Assembly: GCA_038146805.1 (NCBI GenBank)
Contig: JAYQSH010000005.1
Location: forward strand, 248,001-312,000
DNA: 64,000 bases
Reading direction: 5' to 3'
Origin: CAIYXB01 sp038146805
GTDB lineage: Bacteria > Cyanobacteriota > Vampirovibrionia > LMEP-6097
Shown: positions 44,359 to 53,227 of the stretch, one piece after another
Layout of the letters: every line of letters starts with the position of its first letter
Position numbering within the stretch: the stretch's first letter is position 1
Made by a program: the position numbers and the translations under genes
The notes under the pieces: model-generated
Databases searched by the model: none
What the model was told of the DNA's origin: nothing
The model's input: only the letters and a program-made list of their open reading frames with translations

Positions 44359-46049
44359 AATACTTTATTTACTGCCGTAAATCATCTGAAGAAGAGGATA
44401 GACAGGTTCTATCTATAGATGCCCAATTAAGAGAGCTTAGAGAATTTGCTCTTAAAGAAAAGCTGGAAATAGTTAAAGAATATACAGAAGCCATGACAGC
44501 CAAGGCTCCTGGGAGACTGGTTTTTAATGAAATGCTTAAAGCGCTTAAAAACAAAGAAGCTGATGGAATTATTAGCTGGAACCCAGATAGACTTGCTCGT
44601 AACAGCAAAGATGGCGGTGAAATAATTTTTTTGATCGATCAAGGAGTGATTAAAGATCTTAAGTTTCCGACCTATCTTTATGATGATAGTCCTCATGGCA
44701 AGTTCAATCTTTCGCTTGCCTTTGGTTTCAGTAAACTCTTTGTGGATAATCTATCTCAAAATGTTAAGCGAGGTATTAGAGAGAAAATACGACGTGGTGA
44801 ATTTCCTGGTATGGCTCCTAGAGGATATATCAACAATGCCCAAACAAAAACTATTGAAAAGCACCCTGAGTTTTTTGATCTGGTCAAATCAGCTTTAGAA
44901 AGATTTTCTTTGGGCATGATTTCTACTAGTCAAATTAGAGATGAGTTTTATGAAGCTGGCATTAGGACAAAGAATAACGGCCCTATGCATCTCACTACTA
45001 TTAAAAATATGCTACGTAATCCTTTTTACTACGGAACCTTTATTCTTAATGGTGAACTTCATAAGGCTTCTCATGAAGCTATGATCAGCAAAGAAATTTT
45101 CGATAAGATTCAAATTAGACTTGGAGAGAAGCCTAGAATACTTGATCGCAGTAATCAACGCAACCAAGAGAAAAGTTATTTGTTTGAAGATTTAGGTAAA
45201 TGCGGTAACTGTGGCTACACAATAATCCGTGAATATCATAAGAAAAAATCTGGTTTGGAATTCAGATACTACAGATGTTCTCGCAAGTCTAAAACTTGTC
45301 TATGTAAACAAAAGCCTATCAATGAAAATAGTCTTAAACCTCAAGTAAAAAAATTGGTCTCTGAAATTTCAGTTGACGACGAGCTGTATGAATTTTCAAT
45401 GAACTTAATCAAACAATGGAAAAATGAAGAACAGGGTGGTCTTAGTGGTCAAGCTGATAAATTAAAAAGAGGACTTGATGAGAATAAAAAGAAACTTGAT
45501 CGACTTCTTGATCTTTGTCTTGATGGTCAATTAGCTATGGATGATTACAAAGTTAAGAAGAACCAAATTGTTAACGAGAATATTGAAATCGAAGATCAAA
45601 TTAGAAGAATTGAGAGCGAGGCGAGTCTGTGGTTTGAACCACTAGCTAGTGCCCTCAAACTTAGTAATAAAGCACATCACAAAGTTATGAGTCGTGATTT
45701 TACTGGAATGTTTCAGGTCTTAAAAAATATTGGGTTGAACCGTGTCTTATTTAACCAAAAACTTTCACTAGAACTGATTAAACCCTTTTGTTTTTTTCGC
45801 AATGGCTCAGGGCGTAGCAACAGCCCAGAGACGCCTTTACTGAAGATTCGGCAGAGGGAAAGTCAAACTGTGTCTGGGGTCCAGGTTTACAACTGTGGGA
45901 GCGGCGAAGCCGCTTCCACAGTTGTAAACCGGCAACCACTTACCCTTAGCTCGGCGCTCACTGCAAGCCAGGTGGCGAGGCAGCGTAGTGCCGAGCCGCC
46001 GGTAGCTGGGGACTTATCTGAGGCTATTCGCGAATGGTGTCCTGGATGA
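44355..46049 (+). CDS. Large serine recombinase (resolvase/integrase)
   Basis: It catalyses site-specific DNA strand exchange through a phosphoserine. The resolvase domain starts MKYFIYCRKSSEEEDRQVLSIDAQ (nucleophile in the KSS motif, about residue 10-11) with GIISWNPDRLARNSKDGG. The recombinase domain has GMAPRGYINN and LRNPFYYGTFI, followed by a zinc ribbon (CGNCGY..CSRKSKTCLC) and a coiled coil (about 355-420). From about residue 487 on, the frame is read through the terminal inverted repeat and ends 15 nt inside the antisense of the tRNA gene, so the last 75 or so residues are probably junk or acquired on integration. A homologue-length protein would end near residue 480. Confidence 0.92.
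   Translation: MKYFIYCRKSSEEEDRQVLSIDAQLRELREFALKEKLEIVKEYTEAMTAKAPGRLVFNEMLKALKNKEADGIISWNPDRLARNSKDGGEIIFLIDQGVIKDLKFPTYLYDDSPHGKFNLSLAFGFSKLFVDNLSQNVKRGIREKIRRGEFPGMAPRGYINNAQTKTIEKHPEFFDLVKSALERFSLGMISTSQIRDEFYEAGIRTKNNGPMHLTTIKNMLRNPFYYGTFILNGELHKASHEAMISKEIFDKIQIRLGEKPRILDRSNQRNQEKSYLFEDLGKCGNCGYTIIREYHKKKSGLEFRYYRCSRKSKTCLCKQKPINENSLKPQVKKLVSEISVDDELYEFSMNLIKQWKNEEQGGLSGQADKLKRGLDENKKKLDRLLDLCLDGQLAMDDYKVKKNQIVNENIEIEDQIRRIESEASLWFEPLASALKLSNKAHHKVMSRDFTGMFQVLKNIGLNRVLFNQKLSLELIKPFCFFRNGSGRSNSPETPLLKIRQRESQTVSGVQVYNCGSGEAASTVVNRQPLTLSSALTASQVARQRSAEPPVAGDLSEAIREWCPG
45817..46040 (-). repeat. Right terminal inverted repeat of the serine-recombinase element
   Basis: It mirrors 42514-42688 but carries an extra hairpin of about 45 bp (45884-45930), where GGTTTACAACTGTGG..AGCGGC pairs with GCCGCT..CCACAGTTGTAAACC. 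It ends in TTCGCGAATGGTGT, whose TGGTGT is at the same time the last six bases of the tRNA-Leu gene. Confidence 0.88.
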
Positions 46050-46120
46050 GACTTGAACTCATAAGGGCAAAGCCCACCACCCCCTCAAGATGGCGTGTCT
46101 ACCAATTCCACCACCAGGAC
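46035..46120 (-). tRNA. tRNA-Leu (anticodon GAG)
   Basis: The 86-nt gene folds fully. The acceptor GTCCTGG/CCAGGAC has an encoded ACCA. The D-loop reads GGAATTGGTAGAC, the anticodon arm is CCATC-TTGAGGG-GGTGG with GAG at 34-36, a class II variable arm GGGC-TTT-GCCC is present, and the T-arm is ATGAG-TTCAAGT-CTCAT. It would read CUC/CUU leucine codons. Its 3' end is the insertion boundary of the recombinase element, and the ACACCA end is intact. Confidence 0.97.
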
Positions 46121-46184
46121 TCAAATTAAATTCTAGCAAAATAAAGCTAAATAGAACATTATAAACAAAAAAGAGTTTATAAGT

Positions 46185-46190
46185 TATATT
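46185..46190 (+). promoter_or_regulatory. -10 box (TATATT) 6 nt before the GTG at 46197
   Basis: TATATT, TAAATT, GTG. The spacing predicts a leaderless GTG-started transcript for the lipoprotein/ligase operon. Confidence 0.45.
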
Positions 46191-46196
46191 TAAATT

Positions 46197-46655
46197 GTGA
46201 CTTTTTCTTTAAAAAAATATCACTTAACTTTAATGGCAATAGTTTTTTTATTAAACTCTTGTGCTAATTCTTTTGAATATAAAAAAAGTGATTGGGTAGA
46301 AGTAACTCAGTCAGATTTAGAGAATTTTTCCACGGCTTACGTCGATCAAAATAGAATTGAGTGTTCAAAAGACCAAACTTGTATGGCTTGGGTGAAGATT
46401 TTATTTGCAAAACAAAGAGAAATTCCTTTTTATGCAAAGAAAAAAGGTGAAGTTTCAGGCTCTATGCTCACCCAAAAAATCCAATCTTCTGTTAAATATT
46501 TTTGTGGCTCACAACAAGCACAAATTATTTCTTATCAAATTTATAATAACCAAGATCAAGTGATTGACAAAAAATGGATTCAAGATGAAGTAGCACAACT
46601 ATCCGAAAACACTTTACAGTTTGAACTTTATAAATATGTTTGCAAAAATAAATAA
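46197..46655 (+). CDS. Lipoprotein of unknown function
   Basis: The signal MTFSLKKYHLTLMAIVFLLNSCAN has a lipobox (LNSC). The mature part (about 25-152) starts with WVEVTQSDLENFSTAYVDQNRIE and has paired cysteines; its order (Asp-rich strand, VKILFA strand, Cys, then QDQVIDKKWI) is reminiscent of the surface-adhesin E fold, a weak resemblance. The start is a GTG. Its stop overlaps the ATG of the ligase-like gene, so they form an operon. Confidence 0.7.
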   Translation: MTFSLKKYHLTLMAIVFLLNSCANSFEYKKSDWVEVTQSDLENFSTAYVDQNRIECSKDQTCMAWVKILFAKQREIPFYAKKKGEVSGSMLTQKIQSSVKYFCGSQQAQIISYQIYNNQDQVIDKKWIQDEVAQLSENTLQFELYKYVCKNK

Positions 46656-48250
46656 TGCTCAAAAAAATACATCTGCCATTTTTCATATATTTAATTTTAT
46701 TTAGTTTAGTTAGTATAATTTCTTGCAACTATTTAATGAGCTATTGGTTTTTTCATGCATTGATTGCAATTTTTGCTTTCCTAAAATTGAAAAAAATTTC
46801 TCATTATTCTCTGACTTGGCTTTTTATTGTTATAGCTTTTTTGTTTTCAAGCCAAGCTAGATTTAGCTTAGAAGCTATTTTGATTAATTTAGGGATTTTA
46901 GCTTGGGTTGTTGATTCTGACTTTAAGAATTTATCAAAAAAACAAAGAGGATTAATTGTTTTAATAATTATTCTGATCAATACTGGTTTTACTCTTATTG
47001 GTAAAAATCTAAACGAAAGCTATGGCTTACTAGTATGGTTACCAGTTTTAATTTCTTTGTATTTCCCTTTAGAACAAAAAGAACTTCAGAAAAAAAACTT
47101 TTTTTCTAGTATTTTAACTTTGATTCTGAGCATATTAGTATCGAAGTTATCACTTATTTTTTCTCTCTGTTCTCAATATTTAAGCGTTTTTAAAAGCAAA
47201 AAAAACATTTTAACTATTCTTGCAATCGCTATGACTGTACTCATATCATCGATTTTATTTAAAGGACAACTTAACCAGTTCTATAAAAAATCTATTAATC
47301 CAAGAATAATCATTTTAAAAACTAGTTTTAATGGTTTTTTGGCAAAACCAATTTTTGGTAATGGTTTTGCAAGTTATCCTATTGAAATTAATGGTTATCG
47401 TGCTCAAGTAAACTCTATAGGAGGCAAAATCGGCAATCACATTAATCATGCACACAATAGTTTTTCACAAATCGCTTTTGAACAAGGTCTTTTAGGGCTT
47501 GCTTTACTTGCTTATTTCTTTTATTTTTTATGGGGATATAATAAAACATCTTTTTACTGTCTTTTATTTGCCGCTAGCTTTGATAGTATCTTTGTATACT
47601 CAAATCAATACTTAGTTTTTTTTCTTTTGTTTATACCCGAATTTTTTACACAAAACAATAAAATTGCTTTTCAAAATCTATTAATACTTCCTTTAAAATA
47701 CCAAAAATTTGCTTCACATTTTTTATTGTTTTTTGCACTTGTTCTATTTTCTACGAGTTGCATAGGTCATTTTTTTTATGATCAAAAATCATATATAAAA
47801 GCATTAAAGTTTGATGATCATCCTTTATATCATTTCTTTTATGCTACAGAGCTATTTAAAAAAATGGAGTTTAACAAGGCAATACTTTTTTTTCAAAACT
47901 CAATCAATCTTGCAGAAAATCATGGCTATCAACAAGGTTTTTTAGCTTCTAGCTTTTTTATGACAAATGATTTTAACAATTCAACAAAATGGATTGATGA
48001 AGCAATCCAAAAATCTGCAGATAGTGCCCATTGGCAATATTTGGGGTCTATGATTTATGCCTCAATCAATACACAGATTGCAAAAAATTTAAAAACAGAA
48101 GCTTTAAAAAATGATCCAAATTTACTATTTTATGAAAAAGGCGTTCAACCTCCTAAGCTAAAATATTATGGCTTAGATAAATCATTAATCTGGGTGAATA
48201 GCTATCAAAGACGTGGTGATAAGGTATATCTCCCAGTTCCCATAAAATAG
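46655..48250 (+). CDS. O-antigen ligase/polymerase-like membrane protein
   Basis: Wzy/WaaL-type proteins join or polymerise surface glycans at the periplasmic face. About ten to twelve membrane helices are visible. The large loop carries PIFGNGFASYP and NHINHAHNSFSQIAFEQGLLGLALL, the H-N-x2-E-x-G pattern of the Wzy_C domain. The C-terminal 130 residues are a soluble TPR-like part (FNKAILFFQNSINLAENHGY). 531 aa. The acceptor (lipid A core, S-layer, protein) is unknown. Confidence 0.83.
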   Translation: MLKKIHLPFFIYLILFSLVSIISCNYLMSYWFFHALIAIFAFLKLKKISHYSLTWLFIVIAFLFSSQARFSLEAILINLGILAWVVDSDFKNLSKKQRGLIVLIIILINTGFTLIGKNLNESYGLLVWLPVLISLYFPLEQKELQKKNFFSSILTLILSILVSKLSLIFSLCSQYLSVFKSKKNILTILAIAMTVLISSILFKGQLNQFYKKSINPRIIILKTSFNGFLAKPIFGNGFASYPIEINGYRAQVNSIGGKIGNHINHAHNSFSQIAFEQGLLGLALLAYFFYFLWGYNKTSFYCLLFAASFDSIFVYSNQYLVFFLLFIPEFFTQNNKIAFQNLLILPLKYQKFASHFLLFFALVLFSTSCIGHFFYDQKSYIKALKFDDHPLYHFFYATELFKKMEFNKAILFFQNSINLAENHGYQQGFLASSFFMTNDFNNSTKWIDEAIQKSADSAHWQYLGSMIYASINTQIAKNLKTEALKNDPNLLFYEKGVQPPKLKYYGLDKSLIWVNSYQRRGDKVYLPVPIK

Positions 48251-48285
48251 CTCGGAGCTGTGTTCTCAAAATTTGTTAACAGAAA

Positions 48286-49125
48286 CTATAAAGATTTTAG
48301 CAATGTTGTTAGCTCAGCAGCTTTATCTAAATCATTATTTTTTTTATAAATAGCTATAAGGTTTCTAATGGCTCTTGCCACAATAAAAGTATCATCAATA
48401 GCATCTAGATATTCGTCACGCCAAAAAACACTAAGCTCTTGGGCTCTTAAAACACATTCATCTTTAGTGATTTCTCTGCCCGAAAAAAATGGGTCATAAA
48501 ATTTATCCCTAAAGCCAACTATAAAATGCCCCGGAGTACCAACACCAAAAACTTCAACCCCTAACCTTCTTGCCACTAAAATAAAAATTGCTGAAAGCAT
48601 TATTGGGTTACCTGTTTTGTGATCAATTACTGAATTTATAAAATTGTTATTGACATCATAATAATCAATTTGATTTCCCAAAAATTTTTCTTCTTTAAAA
48701 AGCACTTCGTTAATTGCTTTGATCACTTCATCTTGAGAATTATTGATTGTAATTTTGTCTTCTACACGCTGTGCATAAGTATCTAAAAGACTTTTGTAAT
48801 ACTCAACATCAATACCCGGATTTTCATAGCGTGCCAATAATATTAAACCCTCTTCTAGGTCTGGGTTTTGTTTCCATGCCTTAATTTTTTTTGTTACGTG
48901 AATTTTACTTGTATAAAGCCAATTATCAATAATTTGCATATCATCTCTCTCTTGAGTTAGATCTTGAATTCTCTTAAAACTTAGATCATCAAAGAAAGCT
49001 AATTGATCTGCCATCAAAGCCAAAGTTTTTTCTTCTGGGTCATTTAACAAATTGACAAAAGCTTTAAGTTCGCTATCACTTAAGTGTTTTTTATTTGTTT
49101 GAGTTGTACTTTGAGTTAAAGTCAT
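48286..49125 (-). CDS. SirB1/transglutaminase-like protein with TPR tail
   Basis: The family has a degenerate transglutaminase core followed by TPR. Here IDYYDVNNNFINSVIDHKTGNPIMLSAIFILVARRLGVEVFGVGTPGHFIVGF is the core (about 155-205), with the His of PGHF retained and Cys absent at the usual nucleophile. ARAIRNLIAIYKKNNDLDKAAELT is the TPR end. 279 aa. In other genomes it often neighbours prmC or prfA, which is not the case here. TATAAT lies 5 nt before the ATG. Confidence 0.83.
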   Translation of the reverse strand: MTLTQSTTQTNKKHLSDSELKAFVNLLNDPEEKTLALMADQLAFFDDLSFKRIQDLTQERDDMQIIDNWLYTSKIHVTKKIKAWKQNPDLEEGLILLARYENPGIDVEYYKSLLDTYAQRVEDKITINNSQDEVIKAINEVLFKEEKFLGNQIDYYDVNNNFINSVIDHKTGNPIMLSAIFILVARRLGVEVFGVGTPGHFIVGFRDKFYDPFFSGREITKDECVLRAQELSVFWRDEYLDAIDDTFIVARAIRNLIAIYKKNNDLDKAAELTTLLKSL

Positions 49126-49130
49126 TGGAC

Positions 49131-49136
49131 ATTATA
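49131..49136 (-). promoter_or_regulatory. -10 box (TATAAT) 5 nt before the SirB1-type ATG
   Basis: The minus strand reads AGTATTATAATGTCCAATG. This is the shortest gap found in the window. A normal 6-7-nt distance from -10 to the start site would begin the RNA within the ATG, so the start site or start codon may differ by a base or two. Confidence 0.5.
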
Positions 49137-49224
49137 ATACTATATTTACGGTTTGAATTTCCAGCATAAAAATACCCAGCCTGAAATAAAAACAAAGTTT
49201 TTTGAAGATAAAGCATAAATAATT

Positions 49225-49230
49225 TAAAAT
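49225..49230 (+). promoter_or_regulatory. -10 box (TAAAAT) 9 nt before the aconitase ATG
   Basis: TTTAAAATGTTAATTGTATG gives a leader of at most 2-3 nt. No ribosome site is present. Confidence 0.45.
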
Positions 49231-49239
49231 GTTAATTGT

Positions 49240-51891
49240 ATGAAAGAACAATTTATAGATGAAATCCACTTAAATTCTGGTACCAAGAAATTTTATTCAC
49301 TAGAAAAAGCACAAGAAAAATATGGCTCTTTAGAAAACTTACCTGTTAGTTTAAAAATCATTCTTGAGGGTATGCTAAGAAATCTTGATGGTATAAAAAT
49401 CCAAGAAGAAGACATAAAAAACTTAGTTGCTTATGATGCAAAAAACCCTCAACAAGGTGAAGTCCCTTATTCTCCTGCTAGAGTAGTTTTACAAGATTTC
49501 ACTGGAGTGCCTTTATTTGTAGATTTAGCAGCAATGCGTGATGCAGCCAAAAAAGTAGGTATAGACCCTAATGAAATCAATCCTCTGGTACCTTTGGATT
49601 TAGTAATTGACCATTCTATTCAAGTTGATTCTTTTGGTGCAAGTGATTCTGCTTTGCAAAACGAAAAACTAGAGTTAGAAAGAAACAACGAAAGATTTAA
49701 ATTTTTAAAATGGGCTCAGCAAGCTTTCAATCAAACTCGAATTGTTCCTCCGGGTTTTGGAATTATTCACCAAGTAAATATGGAACATTTAGCAAGTGTG
49801 TGTATTGAAAGAAACGGAGAACTTTTATTTGATACTTGTGTTGGTACAGACTCTCACACAACAATGATTGATGGTCTTGGCGTGTTTGGTTTTGGTGTAG
49901 GTGGACTTGAAGCTGAAGCTGCAATGCTTGGGCAACCTGTTACCATACCAACACCTGAAGTAATTGGTATCAAGCTTAATGGTAGTTTAAACGCAGCAGT
50001 AACAGCTACTGATGCGGCTTTGTATGTAACAGAATTTTTAAGACAAATTGGTGTTGTTGGCACATTAGTTGAATTTTATGGCGAAGGTTGTAACTCACTA
50101 ACACTAGAAGAAAGAGCAACTATATCAAATATGTGCCCTGAATATGGTGCAACAGTTGGCATGTTTCCTGTTGATGAAGAAGTGCTTGCCTACCTAAAAA
50201 GAACTGGTCGCTCAGCCGATGAAATAGAAAAAGTAGAAAAGTATTTTAAAGCTCAAGGTGTCTGGGGACTTGATCGCAATCAAAACTCCTTTACAAAACA
50301 TTTTGAGATCAACCTTTCTGATATCGAAGCTTCAATTGCTGGACCTCGACGCCCACAAGACAGAATTGATTTTTTTGATATGAAAAACAAATTTGCTGAA
50401 GCTATGAAAAGACCAATGTCTTCTCATGGATTAGAAATTAAAGATGAGGCTAGCAATCATGGTGATATTTTAATTGCTGCAATTACCAGTTGTACTAATA
50501 CCTCAAACCCAGCAGTCATCGTAGCCGCAGGCTTAGTGGCACAAAAAGCTGTTGCCAAAGGTCTTAGCGTAAATGCAAAAGTGAAAACTTCATTAGCGCC
50601 GGGTTCTCAAGCAGTTAGAGAATATTTAGAGCGTGCAAATTTATTGGAACCGCTTGCAAAATTAGGTTTTACAATTGTTGGCTACGGCTGTACCACATGC
50701 ATTGGCAATTCTGGACCGCTTTCTAAAGCTGCCATGCAAGATATAGAAGCTAACCCAGAAAAGATTTACGCTAGTGTACTTTCAGGCAATAGAAATTTTG
50801 ATGGCAGAATTAGTCCTTACATCAAAGCAAATTTCTTAATGTCACCTCCATTAGTTGTCGCAATGGCAATTAAAGGCAATATGAACTGGGATGCAAAAAC
50901 TGAAGCAATTGGCAAAGATACACAAGGTAACGATGTTATGCTATCTGACATTTGGCCTAGCAAAGAAGAAATTATGCAGGTTATTTCTCAAACCATGGAT
51001 CCATTAATGTACGAAAACATTTATGCTAAAGTCTCTCAAGGAACGGAACTGTGGAACTCGATAGAAGCTCCAATTGGTGATTTGTACGAATGGGATTCTG
51101 AAAATACTTATATTCAAAAACCTCCATACTTTGATGACTTTAATTTAAACATGAACAAAATTGATGCCATACAAAATGCAAAAGTTTTACTCAAACTTGG
51201 TGATTCAATTACAACAGACCACATCTCGCCTGCCGGATCAATTGCAAAAGATTCAGATGCCGCAACTTACCTCAGAGAGCAAGGTGTAGTTGACAAAGAC
51301 TTTAATAGCTATGGCTCAAGAAGAGGTAACGATAGAGTAATGACTCGAGGTACCTTTGCTAATGTACGCTTGAACAATCTTCTTGTACCTGGATCTTCAG
51401 GTCCAAGAACAAAATATTTCTCTGATACTTCTGCTCAAGAGATGTCAATATTTGAAGCATCGTTAAAATACAAAGCCTCAAATACTCCTTGTGTTGTCTT
51501 TGCAGGAAAACTTTTTGGTAATGGTAGCTCAAGAGATTGGGCAGCCAAAGGACAAAACTTATTAAATGTAAAAGCTGTTATTGCTGAATCTTTTGAAAGA
51601 ATACATCGATCAAATTTAATTGGTATGGGAATTTTACCAATTGAAGTACAAGGAAAAGTTTTAGACGATAATCAATTAGAAGCTTGTGAAGATTTTGAAA
51701 TACTTGGTCTTGAAGAAAACATCAAGCCTTATCAAAACGTAACAATTAGAGCACATAAAAAAGATGACACACAAGTAGATATTCAAGCAAGAATTCTTTT
51801 ACAGACACCGATAGAAGTTGAATACTACAAAAATGGCGGCATTCTTCAATATACTTTAAGGCAAATTGCTCGTTTAAAACCTGCTCTATAA
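49240..51891 (+). CDS. acnA: Aconitate hydratase A
   Basis: It converts citrate to isocitrate in the TCA cycle with a 4Fe-4S cluster. The AcnA/IRP type is shown by its 883-aa length, DFTGVPLFVDLAAMRDA, VGTDSHTTMIDGLGVFG, the cluster Cys in TSCTNTSNP and in GYGCTTCIGNSGPL, TDHISPAGSI, YGSRRGNDRVMTRGTFANVR and the swivel-domain FGNGSSRDWAAKG. All catalytic residues appear intact. It is a single gene with its own promoter. Confidence 0.97.
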   Translation: MKEQFIDEIHLNSGTKKFYSLEKAQEKYGSLENLPVSLKIILEGMLRNLDGIKIQEEDIKNLVAYDAKNPQQGEVPYSPARVVLQDFTGVPLFVDLAAMRDAAKKVGIDPNEINPLVPLDLVIDHSIQVDSFGASDSALQNEKLELERNNERFKFLKWAQQAFNQTRIVPPGFGIIHQVNMEHLASVCIERNGELLFDTCVGTDSHTTMIDGLGVFGFGVGGLEAEAAMLGQPVTIPTPEVIGIKLNGSLNAAVTATDAALYVTEFLRQIGVVGTLVEFYGEGCNSLTLEERATISNMCPEYGATVGMFPVDEEVLAYLKRTGRSADEIEKVEKYFKAQGVWGLDRNQNSFTKHFEINLSDIEASIAGPRRPQDRIDFFDMKNKFAEAMKRPMSSHGLEIKDEASNHGDILIAAITSCTNTSNPAVIVAAGLVAQKAVAKGLSVNAKVKTSLAPGSQAVREYLERANLLEPLAKLGFTIVGYGCTTCIGNSGPLSKAAMQDIEANPEKIYASVLSGNRNFDGRISPYIKANFLMSPPLVVAMAIKGNMNWDAKTEAIGKDTQGNDVMLSDIWPSKEEIMQVISQTMDPLMYENIYAKVSQGTELWNSIEAPIGDLYEWDSENTYIQKPPYFDDFNLNMNKIDAIQNAKVLLKLGDSITTDHISPAGSIAKDSDAATYLREQGVVDKDFNSYGSRRGNDRVMTRGTFANVRLNNLLVPGSSGPRTKYFSDTSAQEMSIFEASLKYKASNTPCVVFAGKLFGNGSSRDWAAKGQNLLNVKAVIAESFERIHRSNLIGMGILPIEVQGKVLDDNQLEACEDFEILGLEENIKPYQNVTIRAHKKDDTQVDIQARILLQTPIEVEYYKNGGILQYTLRQIARLKPAL

Positions 51892-51923
51892 AGATCTAAT
51901 GAAAAAGGCTAGTTGATTTAAGC

Positions 51924-51929
51924 TATAAT
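51924..51929 (+). promoter_or_regulatory. -10 box (TATAAT) 6 nt before the ATG at 51936
   Basis: AAGCTATAATTTTTTTATG: six T separate the box from the start codon. GCTATAAT recurs at 53011 and 61397. Confidence 0.55.
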
Positions 51930-51935
51930 TTTTTT

Positions 51936-52994
51936 ATGCGCATCTATGCCCTAATTTTTTGTATGCTTATTGGTTTTTTACCTTTAACAGCAAAAAATGC
52001 GCTTGAAAAAGAGCTTGAAAAAAGAGAAGCTCAAGAGCAAAAAGCTTTAAAACATAGACAAGAGGTTTTAAACGACGTTCAAGAAAAAAATCAAGAAAAA
52101 TTAGACATCACTCAAGCACAAAACAAAAAGAAAAAATCTTGGTTTTTCTTTAAAAGCAAAGAAGAAAAAACTGAAACAGAAAAAAAAGATAGTAAAGAAG
52201 AAAAGATAGATAGTAAAGAAGTAGAAAAAAAAGATAGCAAAGAAGAAAAAATAGCTCTAGCCAGAGAAGAGTTAAAACAAAACGAAGAAAAAGCAATTAA
52301 TTTTGTTTTTCAAGATCAAGATTTCAAATTTAATACCATTACCAGTGAAAAATTTTTTTCACGTAATGAAAAACAACAATTGCTTGAATTATGGCGAGCG
52401 ACTTTAGTTCGTAATAGAACAATCCAATTTATTATTAGATCTTTATCTACTGACCCAGAAAATTTTGAAAAGAATAATACAGTTCTACAGGTACTCAGCC
52501 AAGCATTATTTGTACCCTTCTATGCAATTTCTGCAATTGCAGACAATACCTTAATTCAAGGTGGCACTTCAGTTGGTGCGCGCGTCATTGGTGATGTAGT
52601 TAATTCCAAAATGGAAGATGCCGATCAAACAAAACAAGTAAACAAAACAGATGTCATTGTACTTTTTATGTTGGTTGATGAGGTCGCAGAGAGATTAAGA
52701 AACGCGTACTATAGTTACAAAGATTCAAAAATAGAGAACAAATTAATTTCGCATGAAGTAAAATTAGCAGAACTTGATCACCAGAAAGCACTCACTAATG
52801 AAAATGAAGCGACTATATTTTTCACCCAAACCGTTCTTAGAAGCCTAGAGAGAAAATTAAGAGAAAATAAACTCAAGTTTAATAGTTCACAAAGAAAATT
52901 AATAGAACTATCGGGAGAAGCGGCTGTAAATTCTGTTGATTTACTCATTGAAATGGAAATAAATGAGAATTTATCTGATATTTTAGGCGTGTAA
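51936..52994 (+). CDS. Secreted or periplasmic charged protein, unknown
   Basis: A short signal peptide (MRIYALIFCMLIGFLPLTA) is followed by a Lys/Glu/Gln coiled coil (about 22-125) holding near-perfect repeats of the EKKDSKEEKI type. A globular helical part (about 130-350) carries LWRATLVRNRTIQFIIRSLS and a Gly/Ala-rich GGTSVGARVIGDVV. No family is recognised. The low-complexity repeats are a replication-slippage hot spot. 352 aa. Confidence 0.7.
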   Translation: MRIYALIFCMLIGFLPLTAKNALEKELEKREAQEQKALKHRQEVLNDVQEKNQEKLDITQAQNKKKKSWFFFKSKEEKTETEKKDSKEEKIDSKEVEKKDSKEEKIALAREELKQNEEKAINFVFQDQDFKFNTITSEKFFSRNEKQQLLELWRATLVRNRTIQFIIRSLSTDPENFEKNNTVLQVLSQALFVPFYAISAIADNTLIQGGTSVGARVIGDVVNSKMEDADQTKQVNKTDVIVLFMLVDEVAERLRNAYYSYKDSKIENKLISHEVKLAELDHQKALTNENEATIFFTQTVLRSLERKLRENKLKFNSSQRKLIELSGEAAVNSVDLLIEMEINENLSDILGV

Positions 52995-53012
52995 TATCGC
53001 CATTTAAAATGC

Positions 53013-53018
53013 TATAAT
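53013..53018 (+). promoter_or_regulatory. Extended -10 box (TGCTATAAT) 7 nt before the ATG at 53026
   Basis: TG precedes the hexamer with one base between, the classical extended -10. TATACTT separates it from the ATG. Confidence 0.55.
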
Positions 53019-53025
53019 TATACTT

Positions 53026-53226
53026 ATGTCTAAAGATAAAAACTCTACTAACCAACTTTTAAGCGACCTAACAGATTTTAACGAAAATATCTATGATATG
53101 ACAAAAGAACTTGCTGGAATTGCCAAACATATCAAAGAAGAAACAAAAGAAGATCCAGAGCCGCCAAAGCCTGTTCTTGAAGCAGTTATACGCAAACATG
53201 AATCTCAAATAACTGAAGAAGTTTAA
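53026..53226 (+). CDS. Hypothetical small acidic protein, 66 aa
   Basis: Not recognised. It is helical and charged (LLSDLTDFNENIYDMTKELAGIAKHIKEETKEDPEPPKP) with no signal peptide. It is the first gene of an apparent operon with the 95-aa protein (1 nt gap), the nucleotidyltransferase and the Bat genes. Confidence 0.6.
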   Translation: MSKDKNSTNQLLSDLTDFNENIYDMTKELAGIAKHIKEETKEDPEPPKPVLEAVIRKHESQITEEV

Positions 53227-53227
53227 G

